From positions 1,364,001 to 1,428,000 of the forward strand of contig NZ_CP095075.1 in assembly GCF_022921115.1 (NCBI RefSeq): a stretch of DNA of 64,000 bases, in the 5' to 3' direction. Positions 25,414 to 33,935 of the stretch are shown here, one piece after another. The notes under the pieces were generated by a model, which saw only the letters and a program-made list of their open reading frames with translations, was not told where the DNA came from and made no database searches. The position numbers and the translations under genes were made by a program. Origin of the DNA: Halobacillus amylolyticus. Its GTDB lineage: Bacteria > Bacillota > Bacilli > Bacillales > Halobacillaceae. Each line of letters starts with the position of its first letter. Position 1 is the stretch's first letter.

Positions 25414-27444
25414 CTACATTACATTCGCATTTACAGCGCCTTGCTGCATTTTATACATGTGATAATAGTGGCCACCTTCTGCAAGGAGGTCGTGATGTGT
25501 TCCCTGTTCTACCATTGTACCATGATTTAATACGAAGATTTGATCAGCCTGCTGAATGGTTGACAAACGGTGGGCAATCACAAGTGTTGTGCGGCCTTGT
25601 TTTAATACTTCTAATGCTCGTTGAATCAATTGCTCTGTTTCTGTATCAATATTTGCTGTCGCTTCATCTAAAATTAAGATAGCAGGATCAAAAGCAAGGG
25701 CCCTAGCAAAGGATATCAGCTGACGTTCTCCCATAGATAGAGAATCTCCCTTTTCTTTCACTGCAGCATCATATTGACCTGGTAATTTTTCGATTAACCG
25801 ATCCGCTCCGACAGCTTTTAAGGCGTTGATAGCCATTTCCCGGGAAATTTTTTCATCATTCATCGTTACATTCGACAAAATTGTTCCTGAGAATATGAAT
25901 GGATCTTGAAGTACAATCCCCATATGACTGCGAACCTGTTGCCTGGACCACTCTTTCGTGGAACGGCCATCTATCGTAATCTCGCCGGATTGAGGATCAT
26001 AAAAACGAAAAAGCAGATTCATAATCGAGCTTTTTCCTGACCCTGTATGCCCAACAAAAGCCGCAGTCTGTCCTGATTTAACCTCAAAATTAATGTCTTT
26101 AAGCACATTCTCATCTTTTAAATAGGCAAAAGTTACATTCTTGAATGCAATATGTCCTCGATAACGAGATATTATCTGATGATTCTGCTCCTCTCCTGTT
26201 TCGTCCAGCATGGAGAAGACACGCCCTGCAGACACCCTTGCCTGTTCAAGCTGCGGCAGTTGATTAACAAGATCCGTCACAGGTTGAAACAGGCGGTTCA
26301 AGTAATCAACAAATGCATAAAGCACACCTGCTGTTACAATGCCCTCTGCACCAATTGATGAAGACCCAAAATACCAAATGAATCCGACAAAAGCGAGATT
26401 TCTGAGCACATTTACTAAATTAAATGAAGTTAAAGCACTAAGACGGACAAGCTTTCGTTCGTAATTAAAGTGCTTCGAATTTAAATCCTCAAATTCATGG
26501 GATGTCTGTTTCTCTTGACGAAAAGCTTGAATAATCGACATCCCCTGAATCGCTTCATTAATATTTCCATTCATATCACTGACCGTAGAACGGACGACAG
26601 TATTATATTTCCCGCCAAAATGCTTATATAACTTCATCCATCCCGCAATGATCGGGATGAGCAATAAACACATGAGAGCAAGTTTCGCATCAAGTAGAAA
26701 TAGGGCAACATAAATCCCTGCCATATAAAAGATACTTGTGACAAAGGTAGCCAGTACTTTCACATACAGTTCCCGTATCGCCTCCGTATCATTGGTTACC
26801 CGTGCCACAATTTTCCCTGCCGGCTGATCAATAAAATAATTGACTGGCAGCCGCTGAATATGGGCAAACACATCGTCTCTCATCTTCTTAATAATTCGAT
26901 TGGACGTTTTTTGTAAAATGAACGTGTGCACAAATTGAAAAACGGCAGCAATCAATAATAGGCCAAGATAGATAGCAAGCAGCCAATAGATCGATCGCTG
27001 CTCAGGCTGAAAGAAACGGTATAACTCATTTAATGATAGTTTCTGTGCTTCTGCCTGAGTCGTTGCGCTGTTTGTATCAATGGTGATCATTCGATTCTCA
27101 AAGCTTCGAGTCCCTGTAAGTGAAACGGATTCATTTACAAAAACATAATTTCTGCCTACTTGTAAAATGGTCGCTGTATCTGTAATTTCATCATCTTCTT
27201 GGACTCGATCCGCACGTTTATATAGTTCACCATGATAGGAAACCGTGTAAGCATCACTCTCTTCTACCTCATGCCATTGATCTTCGATGCCGACAATATG
27301 CTCATCTATCAATCGTTTTGCAATGAAAGGACCAGTTAGTTCTAGCGCAACAGCGATGATCAAACAGACGAGACCGATTAAAATGCTTTTTTTATACAAT
27401 AAAGCAAAATTTAATAATCTACGTTCCGTTGAAGGCTTCTTCAT
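25414..27444 (-). CDS. bmrD: Heterodimeric multidrug ABC exporter subunit BmrD (YheH)
   Basis: 676 residues from the ATG at 27444 (AGGAGGTGGGAG site); its ATGA start overlaps the bmrC stop. An N-terminal transmembrane domain of six helices is interrupted between helices 1 and 2 by a long extracellular insert (about residues 40-145, WHEVEESDAYTVSYHG onward), typical of BmrD. The nucleotide domain has Walker A GHTGSGKSS, signature SMGERQLISFARAL (LSMGE instead of LSGGQ) and Walker B ILILDEATANID with the catalytic Glu. With BmrC it forms one consensus and one degenerate ATP site and exports drugs. Expression should depend on the attenuator upstream of bmrC. Confidence 0.93.
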   Translation of the reverse strand: MKKPSTERRLLNFALLYKKSILIGLVCLIIAVALELTGPFIAKRLIDEHIVGIEDQWHEVEESDAYTVSYHGELYKRADRVQEDDEITDTATILQVGRNYVFVNESVSLTGTRSFENRMITIDTNSATTQAEAQKLSLNELYRFFQPEQRSIYWLLAIYLGLLLIAAVFQFVHTFILQKTSNRIIKKMRDDVFAHIQRLPVNYFIDQPAGKIVARVTNDTEAIRELYVKVLATFVTSIFYMAGIYVALFLLDAKLALMCLLLIPIIAGWMKLYKHFGGKYNTVVRSTVSDMNGNINEAIQGMSIIQAFRQEKQTSHEFEDLNSKHFNYERKLVRLSALTSFNLVNVLRNLAFVGFIWYFGSSSIGAEGIVTAGVLYAFVDYLNRLFQPVTDLVNQLPQLEQARVSAGRVFSMLDETGEEQNHQIISRYRGHIAFKNVTFAYLKDENVLKDINFEVKSGQTAAFVGHTGSGKSSIMNLLFRFYDPQSGEITIDGRSTKEWSRQQVRSHMGIVLQDPFIFSGTILSNVTMNDEKISREMAINALKAVGADRLIEKLPGQYDAAVKEKGDSLSMGERQLISFARALAFDPAILILDEATANIDTETEQLIQRALEVLKQGRTTLVIAHRLSTIQQADQIFVLNHGTMVEQGTHHDLLAEGGHYYHMYKMQQGAVNANVM

Positions 27445-29198
27445 TCTCCCACCTCCTGTTCCCCTAACTGTTGATGGTCGTACTGTGTTTGATACCAACC
27501 TTTTTGTTTCATCAGTTGAGCATGTGTGCCTTGCTCGATAATTCGCCCTTCTTCAAGGACAAGAATATGATCCGCATGCGTCACAGCAGATAATCGGTGG
27601 GCAGCAATCAATGTCGTTTTACCTTCTCGTTCCTTTCTTAGATGTTTAATAATTTCCGCTTCCGTCTTACCATCGACGGCAGACATGGCATCATCCAGCA
27701 TAAGAATTTCCGGATCCATAATAAAAGCTCGCGCAATGGCAACTCTCTGTTTCTGACCGCCAGAAAGCGTGACACCACTTTCGCCAACCATTGTATCTAA
27801 GCCTTTTGGTAAAATTTTCATATCTTCAAGAAAATAAGCTAACTTCATCACTCGGTAAATTTCCTCGTCTGTTGCATCCTTTTTACCAAATTGAATATTC
27901 TCTCGAACCGTTTTTGAAAATAAAATTTGCTCTTGGGGGACGTAGCCAATCCAGGAGCGCGTCGTTTCTAAGTCCAGGTCTTGGATATTTACTCCGTTAA
28001 TTTGTAACGAACCTTTTAGCCCAGGATACTCACGGAGAAGCTGTCTGAACAGGGTTGTTTTCCCTGCCCCTGTCTTCCCGACAACCCCCACCGTTTCTCC
28101 TCGTTTAATCGAAACCGTTAACTCACTTAATCCCTTTGCTTCCGCACCCGGATACTGGAAATCAACATCCTTAAATTCGACTGTGTGAGGGTGATCGAGC
28201 CTTCTCGGTTTTGCAGGAGACAAAACATCTGGCTTGTAACCTAATGTCTCGTTTACACGATCAAGTGACGCATTACCTCGCTGCATCACATTAATCAGTT
28301 CACCTACTGCAAACATCGGCCAGATTAACATCCCTAAATAAACATTAAAGGAGACCATTTCACCTAAGGTAATCACATTGTGGAAAACTAAGGACGCCCC
28401 ATACCCAAGCCCTATCGTATAGGAGAATCCTACAAGAACCGTTATTGTAGGCTCAAACAAAGCATCCACCTTCGCTACCTCGACATTCTTGTCGTACACC
28501 TCTTCGGTCATATTTTGAAACCTTTGTTCATCCTGCTTTTCTTGAACAAAAGCCCTGATGACCCGTACACCTCTTACGGATTCCAAAACATTATTATTTA
28601 AATCACCAAAGGCCTCTTGAGCCTCCATAAACCTGGTATGAATCACTCCACCATACTTATTCATAACAAACGCCATAATCGGAAGCGGAAGCAGCGCCGC
28701 CAGAGTTAATTTAAAGCTAATGGTAAACCCCATCACCGCAATAATTAGAATCATAAAAATGGTGGAATCAACTAATGTCAAGATTCCGAAGCCTGCCGTC
28801 ATGGTAAGAGCCTTGAGATCATTCGTTGCCCTTGCCATCAAATCGCCAGTCTTATTACGCTGAAAAAAAGTAGGCGTCATTTTGAGAAAGTGATTCATGA
28901 GCCTTGATCTCATACTGCGCTCCATAATCATAGCTCCGCTGAATAATGTATAATCCCACAAATACGAAATCGTATAGCTGGCAATAATTAAACCGCCATA
29001 TAAAAGCAGCACATCAATTAAGTGCTCCATCGTTAATGTATTAAACTGAATTTCATCAATAGCCATTCCAACCAACTTAGGTGGGATTAAATCAATCGCA
29101 CTTACAATAATTAATGCAACAATGGCAAATGTGTATCGCTTCCAATATTGCTTAAAAAACCAACGTAATTTCACTAGCACACTAAACATACTTATCAC
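27441..29198 (-). CDS. bmrC: Heterodimeric multidrug ABC exporter subunit BmrC (YheI)
   Basis: 585 residues, the same length as B. subtilis BmrC. The ATG at 29198 follows GAGGGTGATAAGT. Six membrane helices (the first at about 22-42) lead to a nucleotide domain with Walker A GKTGAGKTT, Q-loop YVPQEQILF, a perfect signature LSGGQKQRVAIARAF and Walker B ILMLDDAMSAVD. The Asp in place of the catalytic Glu after Walker B is the degenerate-site feature expected in BmrC. It is translated ahead of bmrD with a four-base stop/start overlap. Confidence 0.94.
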   Translation of the reverse strand: MISMFSVLVKLRWFFKQYWKRYTFAIVALIIVSAIDLIPPKLVGMAIDEIQFNTLTMEHLIDVLLLYGGLIIASYTISYLWDYTLFSGAMIMERSMRSRLMNHFLKMTPTFFQRNKTGDLMARATNDLKALTMTAGFGILTLVDSTIFMILIIAVMGFTISFKLTLAALLPLPIMAFVMNKYGGVIHTRFMEAQEAFGDLNNNVLESVRGVRVIRAFVQEKQDEQRFQNMTEEVYDKNVEVAKVDALFEPTITVLVGFSYTIGLGYGASLVFHNVITLGEMVSFNVYLGMLIWPMFAVGELINVMQRGNASLDRVNETLGYKPDVLSPAKPRRLDHPHTVEFKDVDFQYPGAEAKGLSELTVSIKRGETVGVVGKTGAGKTTLFRQLLREYPGLKGSLQINGVNIQDLDLETTRSWIGYVPQEQILFSKTVRENIQFGKKDATDEEIYRVMKLAYFLEDMKILPKGLDTMVGESGVTLSGGQKQRVAIARAFIMDPEILMLDDAMSAVDGKTEAEIIKHLRKEREGKTTLIAAHRLSAVTHADHILVLEEGRIIEQGTHAQLMKQKGWYQTQYDHQQLGEQEVGE

Positions 29199-29217
29199 CC
29201 TCTCATTTGTTCACAAG

Positions 29218-29274
29218 CTAACCGCTTTCTTTCCAATCTTCGTTCCATTCTTTACAAGTCCATTTGTTACTCAT
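29218..29274 (-). CDS. 18-aa open frame directly upstream of bmrC
   Basis: Encodes MSNKWTCKEWNEDWKESG and ends 19 bp before bmrC. An AGGAGG (29285-29290) lies 10 nt ahead of its ATG; the same site also serves ATG-AAA-TGA one step upstream. Two Trp pairs and one Cys are notable. It could be a small protein, a translational lead-in for bmrC, or chance. The repeat element at 29301 ends 10 bp before the AGGAGG. Confidence 0.45.
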   Translation of the reverse strand: MSNKWTCKEWNEDWKESG

Positions 29275-29300
29275 TTCATAAATACCTCCTGTAAGTGAGT

Positions 29301-29444
29301 GTTCCAAAAGTCGCCAAATTAGAAACAAGAAGTTCGAGGCGCGAAAGTTTTGAGGACCGCAAGCCGTATGCCTTTCATACGTGAGGACCGGAAAAACCGA
29401 GCAACGAAGAAATTCGCCGTTTATCATTTGGTGACTTTTTGAAC
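29301..29444. mobile_element. MITE-like element, copy 1 (144 bp)
   Basis: The imperfect terminal inverted repeats are GTTCCAAAAGTCGCCAAATT at 29301 and, inverted, GTTCAAAAAGTCACCAAATG ending at 29444. The interior (29329-29420), beginning AGAAGTTCGAGGCGCG, contains the hairpin CGTATGCCTTTCATACG. It matches 48995-49088 almost base for base. No transposase is encoded. Apparent reading frames through it recur only because the repeat recurs. Confidence 0.75.
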
Positions 29445-29522
29445 AACCTCTGTAATGATTTATTTATGTAAAGCGGCGGTCATAGCCGCTAGACACTAAG
29501 GAAAAGCGTAGAGTGACGGTTA

Positions 29523-29600
29523 GACCTGACACGCATAAGCAGGATACCGCAGTGAAGAGATCTTTCTTCACGGAGATGGATTGCTTATGCCGCGAAGGTC
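29523..29600. repeat. Structured 78-bp inverted-repeat element
   Basis: GACCT (29523-29527) pairs with AGGTC (29596-29600), and GCATAAGCA (29533-29541) with TGCTTATGC (29582-29590). An inner GTGAAGA/TCTTCAC pair brackets GATCTT. It is flanked on both sides by GCTAGACAC-type direct repeats (near 29486 and 29613). I see no coding frame of substance; it looks like an extragenic palindromic element between the bmr leader and copy 1 of the MITE. Confidence 0.55.
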
Positions 29601-29640
29601 TGTCCCTCGGAGCTAGACACCTAGAAAAGCGCAGGCACGA

Positions 29641-29669
29641 AAAAAGCATACGTACGTGACGTATGCTTA
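29641..29669 (-). terminator. bmrCD leader terminator 2
   Basis: AAGCATACGT and ACGTATGCTT (29645-29654, 29660-29669) form a perfect 10-bp stem with six T residues after it on the minus strand, ten bases downstream of terminator 1. Confidence 0.8.
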
Positions 29670-29678
29670 GGAAACGTA

Positions 29679-29703
29679 AAAAGGCCACGTATATACGTGA
29701 CCC
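29679..29703 (-). terminator. bmrCD leader terminator 1 (attenuator)
   Basis: GGTCACGT and ACGTGGCC (29696-29703, 29684-29691) pair over an ATAT loop and TTTTT follows. Its 5' arm GGTCACG is complementary to CGTGACC inside the leader peptide frame, and its 3' arm CGTGGCC to GGCCACG next to the leader ribosome site. Confidence 0.8.
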
Positions 29704-29738
29704 CTACGATAATTATCTTTATAAAAAGTCTAATAGAC

Positions 29739-29798
29739 TAATGGCTGGTCACGAACCATATGAAATTAACATGAAATCGTACATTTCGTTTTTCCATG
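29739..29798 (-). CDS. 19-aa leader peptide of the bmrCD attenuator
   Basis: Encodes MEKRNVRFHVNFIWFVTSH. GGGAGGAGG (29807-29815) lies eight bases before the ATG and a good sigma-A promoter lies just upstream. Its codons for F-V-T contain CGTGACC (29754-29748), the antiterminator arm for terminator 1. A ribosome stalled early would leave this arm free and open the operon, while one reaching the stop would cover it. In B. subtilis bmrCD is preceded by a leader gene, bmrB, used this way; whether this peptide is its sequence homologue I cannot judge. Confidence 0.7.
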
Positions 29799-29826
29799 GT
29801 CGTGGCCTCCTCCCGATAATTACTTA

Positions 29827-29855
29827 TTATATAGTTTTCGGAAAATTAATGCAAT
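29827..29855 (-). promoter_or_regulatory. Sigma-A promoter of the bmr leader
   Basis: TTGCAT (29850-29855), 17-bp spacer, TATAAT (29827-29832). The leader ribosome site begins about 12 bp further on. Confidence 0.8.
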
Positions 29856-29910
29856 GTTTTTTTGGAAATAAATGATAACTTCCTATTTCACGCTTACTTG
29901 GGGTTAGGGA

Positions 29911-30046
29911 AGAATTTTTTGGAGTTTGGGTAGAATCTCTGTAAGTTTAGACAGAATCATAAAACTTTCAGGTAGAATAACCGAAGTTCGGGTAGAATCC
30001 TTAAGAATTTGGGCAGAATCCAATCGTCGTAAGTTTAAACAGAATC
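29911..30046. repeat. 21-bp periodic array A (AGAATC family)
   Basis: AGAATC-type cores start at 29911, 29932, 29953, 29974, 29994, 30015 and 30041, giving steps of 21, 21, 21, 20, 21 and 26. Each core is preceded by a TTTGGGT-like stretch. The units are diverged outside core and T/G stretch. The array lies just beyond the aldo/keto reductase terminator (30066-30097) and upstream of the bmr leader promoter. Confidence 0.8.
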
Positions 30047-30065
30047 CTATTTAGCGAGAAAAAAT

Positions 30066-30097
30066 TAAAAAACCCACTCAGCTATTCGAGTGGGTTC
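30066..30097 (-). terminator. Aldo/keto reductase terminator
   Basis: AACCCACTC and GAGTGGGTT (30072-30080, 30089-30097) with T-rich minus-strand downstream sequence. Confidence 0.9.
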
Positions 30098-30104
30098 TAA
30101 TTAT

Positions 30105-30929
30105 TCATTTACCAATTTCATCGGGATGTGGCCCAAGACGATTATTTTTGTTTAAGCCATTAATTTTCTCTACTTCGTTATCCTTTAACTCGAAATCAAA
30201 TAGATCAGCATTCTCTTGCTGACGCTCCTTATGAGTTGATTTTGGAATCGTCACAATGCCCTGCTGCAAGTCCCATCTTAAAATGATCTGCGCCGGTGTT
30301 TTATTATATTCCTCTGCTAATTCTTGTAAGACGGGATTGTCCAAGTAATTTCCTCGGCCAATCGGTGACCAGGCTTCAACCTGAATATCTTGCTGTTTAC
30401 AATAATCAACAGTTTCTTTTTGATAAAGTTCCGGGTGCAATTCAATCTGATTGACCATCGGCTTGATTTCAGCTTCATTTAATAAGTCTTCCAAGTGATG
30501 TGTCAGGAAGTTGCTTACCCCGATGGCTTTAATTTTCCCATCTTTATAAAGCTTCTCTAATGCTTTCCAAGTATCTTTATATTTGCCTTGAATAGGCCAA
30601 TGAATCAGGTAGAGATCCAAGTAATCAACACCTAGCTTCGTAATACTTCGATTGAAGGCCTCTAATGTTTCTTCATAGCCTTGTTCATCATTCCACACTT
30701 TTGTTGTAATAAATAACTCTTCACGAGGAAGGCCGCTTTCCTTAATTGCCTGGCCTACTCCTTCTTCATTATCATAAAAGGAGGCTGTGTCCAAGTGACG
30801 ATATCCAAGGTCCAACGCTGATCTAACAGCATTGACAACTTCTTCTCCACTATCCATTTTGTAAACACCCAAACCAACCCAGGGCATTTTCACGCCATTA
30901 CTTAATGTTGTCGTATCCGTTAAACTCAT
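30105..30929 (-). CDS. Aldo/keto reductase (YvgN/YtbE-like)
   Basis: 274 residues from the ATG at 30929 (AAAGGAG 11 nt upstream); a TTG two codons earlier has closer spacing and is possible. The AKR barrel signatures are present: LGVYKM, then GYRHLDTASFYDNEEGVGQ with catalytic Asp and Tyr (about 46-56). FITTKVWN follows with the Lys, and LYLIHWP with the His. IKAIGVSNF and the NADPH-binding IPKSTHKERQQEN complete the set. Close relatives reduce glyoxal and methylglyoxal with NADPH. Single gene with its own terminator. Confidence 0.92.
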   Translation of the reverse strand: MSLTDTTTLSNGVKMPWVGLGVYKMDSGEEVVNAVRSALDLGYRHLDTASFYDNEEGVGQAIKESGLPREELFITTKVWNDEQGYEETLEAFNRSITKLGVDYLDLYLIHWPIQGKYKDTWKALEKLYKDGKIKAIGVSNFLTHHLEDLLNEAEIKPMVNQIELHPELYQKETVDYCKQQDIQVEAWSPIGRGNYLDNPVLQELAEEYNKTPAQIILRWDLQQGIVTIPKSTHKERQQENADLFDFELKDNEVEKINGLNKNNRLGPHPDEIGK

Positions 30930-30990
30930 CCTCAAATGCACTCCTTTATTTATTCATAGAATAATTCCCCACGCAAGACCGAATTAAACG

Positions 30991-33264
30991 TTATGATGAC
31001 GAAGAATGAACCTGATAGGAGGCTTGCCCTAAATGATCCAGCAAAAAGTCATTTGGGTTATTCCCAATCATATATAGCTCGTGAAGCGGTCTTGTCATGG
31101 CTACATATAGTACCTTTATATCCAGTTCGTTATTTGTAAAAGGGTGGTCGTCACTATAAAGAAAGACCACATCGAATTCCAGTCCTTTTGCTAAGTAAGC
31201 AGGCAAGATCATTCGATCGCCCATTTCCGTATGCTCATCGAGTGTTTGAAAATCTTGAGAACTGATTTCAGAGATCTGACTGACTTCAGCAGCTTCCTTC
31301 ATCGTTTTTGTTACGATGGCAAAGCTGTTCATCCCTTTGTCTTTCAACTGGTTCATAATTTCAATAAACGCTTGTTTCCAGCCTGGTTGTTTTTCAATAA
31401 ACGTTGGAAGCGGACCATGTCTTACTACAGGTTCAGCTTTTGGAAGATCCTCCGGCATAAGTGTTAACAATTGATTTGCCAAATCCATGATTTCAATTGT
31501 TGTTCGGTAGGTTTTTTGTAAGGTTAAGTAACTGGGCTGTCGAAACACTTCATTTAAAGATTCCCAGTTATGCAGCCCTCGATAGCGATAAATTCCTTGT
31601 GCAAGGTCACCTACGATCGTAAATAAATCCGTTTGAAAGGCCTTTTTCAGACTATAAAATTCTAGAAAACTATAATCCTGGGCTTCATCTATCACGACCT
31701 TTTTCACTTGATCATCAGCATGTAATCCAGTTATATAGGTGTACATGTATAACAGTGGAGCAAGATCTTCAGAGTGGAGCTGCTTCTTTTGTAAATACTT
31801 ACTGGTGGTCTGGCGAAGGTACTGAAGCTCTGCCGAATCCTCTTCTACTAAGGAACAAAACATTTCCTTTTCATACATGGACTTATATAAATTTGTCAGC
31901 TTATGCTTAGGGAATTGCTTCATGTAGCGCGAGACAGCTGTGCGAGCTTGTTTCTTCAGTTCGTTGAGTCTTTCTTCTTTTCTAGTAATTAAAAAACTGA
32001 CTCGTGTTTTACGTTTATCTTTATCCTTCATACCAAACAGCGCTTTATCTAATTCGTCATCATATTTAGCAGCTACTTTATCAATGATTTGTTTTTTCTT
32101 ACGTTTCAATTCACTTTGCAATACGCGTTTTATTTTTTCAACCCGTACTTCATATGGGAAATGCTGAAAATCTTTAAGAAACAGATGCTTAATATTCGCA
32201 CCACTCTTAATCTTAAATTCTGCCAGCATAAAATCTTCTTCCACAATGTATGTTTGTTTTACTTTTTGTATATAGCGATCAAGCAGCTGTTTGAAAGCTT
32301 TCGAACCTTTGTATCCAGCCATTTCCAAATGACGAGTTTCTCCTTCTTCTGCTTGTTCAATTGTTCCCATTAACACATCGTGCTGACTAACCACTGACAA
32401 GTCCACCTGAATAATATGTTGGACAAAATCAGAGAATGTCGTTTGTTTGGCTCTATTCACACCGAGCTCTGGAAGTACCTCAGATATGTACTGAATAAAC
32501 AAACGGTTGGGAGCTAAGATCAGCATTTCATCTGGTTTGAAAATATCACGCATGTTGTATAAAAAATAGGAAATCCGGTGTAAGGCAATGGTTGTCTTAC
32601 CACTTCCTGCCGCTCCCTGAACAATGATTGGCTTTCTCAAATCAGCACGTATGACTCTATTTTGTTCTTCTTGAATGGTTGAAACAATTTCAGTTAAACG
32701 GTGTTCAGCATTTTGGGCGAGCGAATCCTGAAGCAGCTCATCTTTTGTTGTTAAATCAATATCTCGAAAACCAAGCAGCTCGCCGTCTTCAATCTGATAT
32801 TGCCGCTTTAAGGAAACATTCCCTTCATAAACCTCTCCATGTGCTTCATAGCTTACGTCCCCTAAGCGTCCTTCATAATATACGTTTGAGAGAGGTGAAC
32901 GCCAATCTAAAATAATCGGTAATTGAGTTTCGCGGTCAAATAAAGATACTTTTCCAATATAAAAGGTTTCTTTGTCTGCTTTTTCTTTACGGTGAAAATC
33001 GATGCGGGCAAAATACGGTTTCTTACGTAGATTCTTGAGGTTCTCTAATTGGTCTTTAGAAAGTTTCATGAAGCTTGAATGTGTAAGCATTTCCTGATAG
33101 CGAAGGCTGCTATCTTTAAAATCCAGCCTAGCTAGTGTGTCTTCCTGTCTTTCTTTTAAAGCTTTTTGACCCGATTCCTGTACGGTGATTAAATGGTTCA
33201 TGTACTCCTTCGTAAAAGTTAATCTTTCCTTCTCACTCTCTAAATGTTCATCATACACTGACAT
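30991..33264 (-). CDS. helD: RNA polymerase recycling ATPase HelD
   Basis: 757 residues from the ATG at 33264, six bases after GGGAGA; a longer frame starts 18 bp upstream without a site. It is an SF1 helicase-like protein that releases stalled RNA polymerase. The N-terminal coiled arm (about 1-60, EHLESEKERLTFTKEYM) enters the secondary channel. The ATPase has LDWRSPLSNVYYEG, Walker A VQGAAGSGKTTIALHR (about 215-230), VVIDEAQDYSFLEF (Walker B) and DLAQGIYRYRG. A C-terminal DRMILPAYLAKGLEFDVVFL leads to VAMTRPLHELYMIG. Size and order match B. subtilis HelD (774 aa). Confidence 0.93.
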   Translation of the reverse strand: MSVYDEHLESEKERLTFTKEYMNHLITVQESGQKALKERQEDTLARLDFKDSSLRYQEMLTHSSFMKLSKDQLENLKNLRKKPYFARIDFHRKEKADKETFYIGKVSLFDRETQLPIILDWRSPLSNVYYEGRLGDVSYEAHGEVYEGNVSLKRQYQIEDGELLGFRDIDLTTKDELLQDSLAQNAEHRLTEIVSTIQEEQNRVIRADLRKPIIVQGAAGSGKTTIALHRISYFLYNMRDIFKPDEMLILAPNRLFIQYISEVLPELGVNRAKQTTFSDFVQHIIQVDLSVVSQHDVLMGTIEQAEEGETRHLEMAGYKGSKAFKQLLDRYIQKVKQTYIVEEDFMLAEFKIKSGANIKHLFLKDFQHFPYEVRVEKIKRVLQSELKRKKKQIIDKVAAKYDDELDKALFGMKDKDKRKTRVSFLITRKEERLNELKKQARTAVSRYMKQFPKHKLTNLYKSMYEKEMFCSLVEEDSAELQYLRQTTSKYLQKKQLHSEDLAPLLYMYTYITGLHADDQVKKVVIDEAQDYSFLEFYSLKKAFQTDLFTIVGDLAQGIYRYRGLHNWESLNEVFRQPSYLTLQKTYRTTIEIMDLANQLLTLMPEDLPKAEPVVRHGPLPTFIEKQPGWKQAFIEIMNQLKDKGMNSFAIVTKTMKEAAEVSQISEISSQDFQTLDEHTEMGDRMILPAYLAKGLEFDVVFLYSDDHPFTNNELDIKVLYVAMTRPLHELYMIGNNPNDFLLDHLGQASYQVHSSSS

Positions 33265-33444
33265 TGCCATTCTCCCTTTCATCGTTAGTTAGGAATGACT
33301 ATGCACCTGATTCAAGCATGGAACATTTTTTTCGAAGCAACGGGAAACAAACATACCACACATCATCTGTAAGCGCAATCAATAAGAAAAAGGCTTTTTG
33401 AACTTCTTTCTCGAATCTAAATCCACAAAATCCGGCACTCGAGT

Positions 33445-33476
33445 ATAAAAAACCTGCTACCCATCGATAGCAGGTT
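33445..33476 (-). terminator. Terminator of the 117-aa membrane protein gene
   Basis: AACCTGCTA/TAGCAGGTT (33451-33459, 33468-33476) followed by six T residues on the minus strand. Confidence 0.88.
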
Positions 33477-33483
33477 TAACCTA

Positions 33484-33837
33484 TTATTGGTGTTTTTTAT
33501 TTTTGATGAACTTAGGTAACCTGCTCTCTATGAACACATAAGAAACGATCCTTAGGACAACAGGATAGAGAGCCAACAGCCCGATTAAGTCGCCTATTTG
33601 TCCCAGCGTGTTCGTAGTAATCATCCATAGGGACAAGGCCAACATTAGAATGACTGTAATTAAACCACTCCTGCCATTAATTGGTGTCCACGTTCCAGCA
33701 ATGGTTCTTGTTTCCTCTTCTATCTTTTCGAAACAGCGATAATGATAGGGACGGACTCTAAACCAGTTAGAAGCGGTTACTAATTCATCACGATCTCGTA
33801 TCTCTTTGTAGCAATAACGACATATTTTTGAGTTCAC
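33484..33837 (-). CDS. Hypothetical zinc-ribbon-like membrane protein
   Basis: 117 residues, GTG start after CAGGGGTAG. The N-terminus has CRYCYKEI and, 25 residues on, HYRCF, which gives a Cys-x2-Cys and His-x2-Cys set able to bind one zinc ion. A hydrophobic pair follows at about 58-76 and 82-100, and then a basic tail (KFIKNKKHQ). I do not know the family. It could be a small membrane sensor or adaptor; no partner is indicated, and both neighbours are separate transcription units. Confidence 0.7.
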   Translation of the reverse strand: MNSKICRYCYKEIRDRDELVTASNWFRVRPYHYRCFEKIEEETRTIAGTWTPINGRSGLITVILMLALSLWMITTNTLGQIGDLIGLLALYPVVLRIVSYVFIESRLPKFIKNKKHQ

Positions 33838-33935
33838 TTAATCTACCCCTGAAGAAGATATTTTCATAATATAAGCAATACTTCCTGCTTTATTATAACT
33901 CAAATAGAGCTCTCCTTGCATGTCTTACCCAATCA

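Noticed and set aside
29464..29688. 74-codon minus-strand frame
   Set aside because: Crosses the palindromic element and terminator 2; composition is not protein-like.
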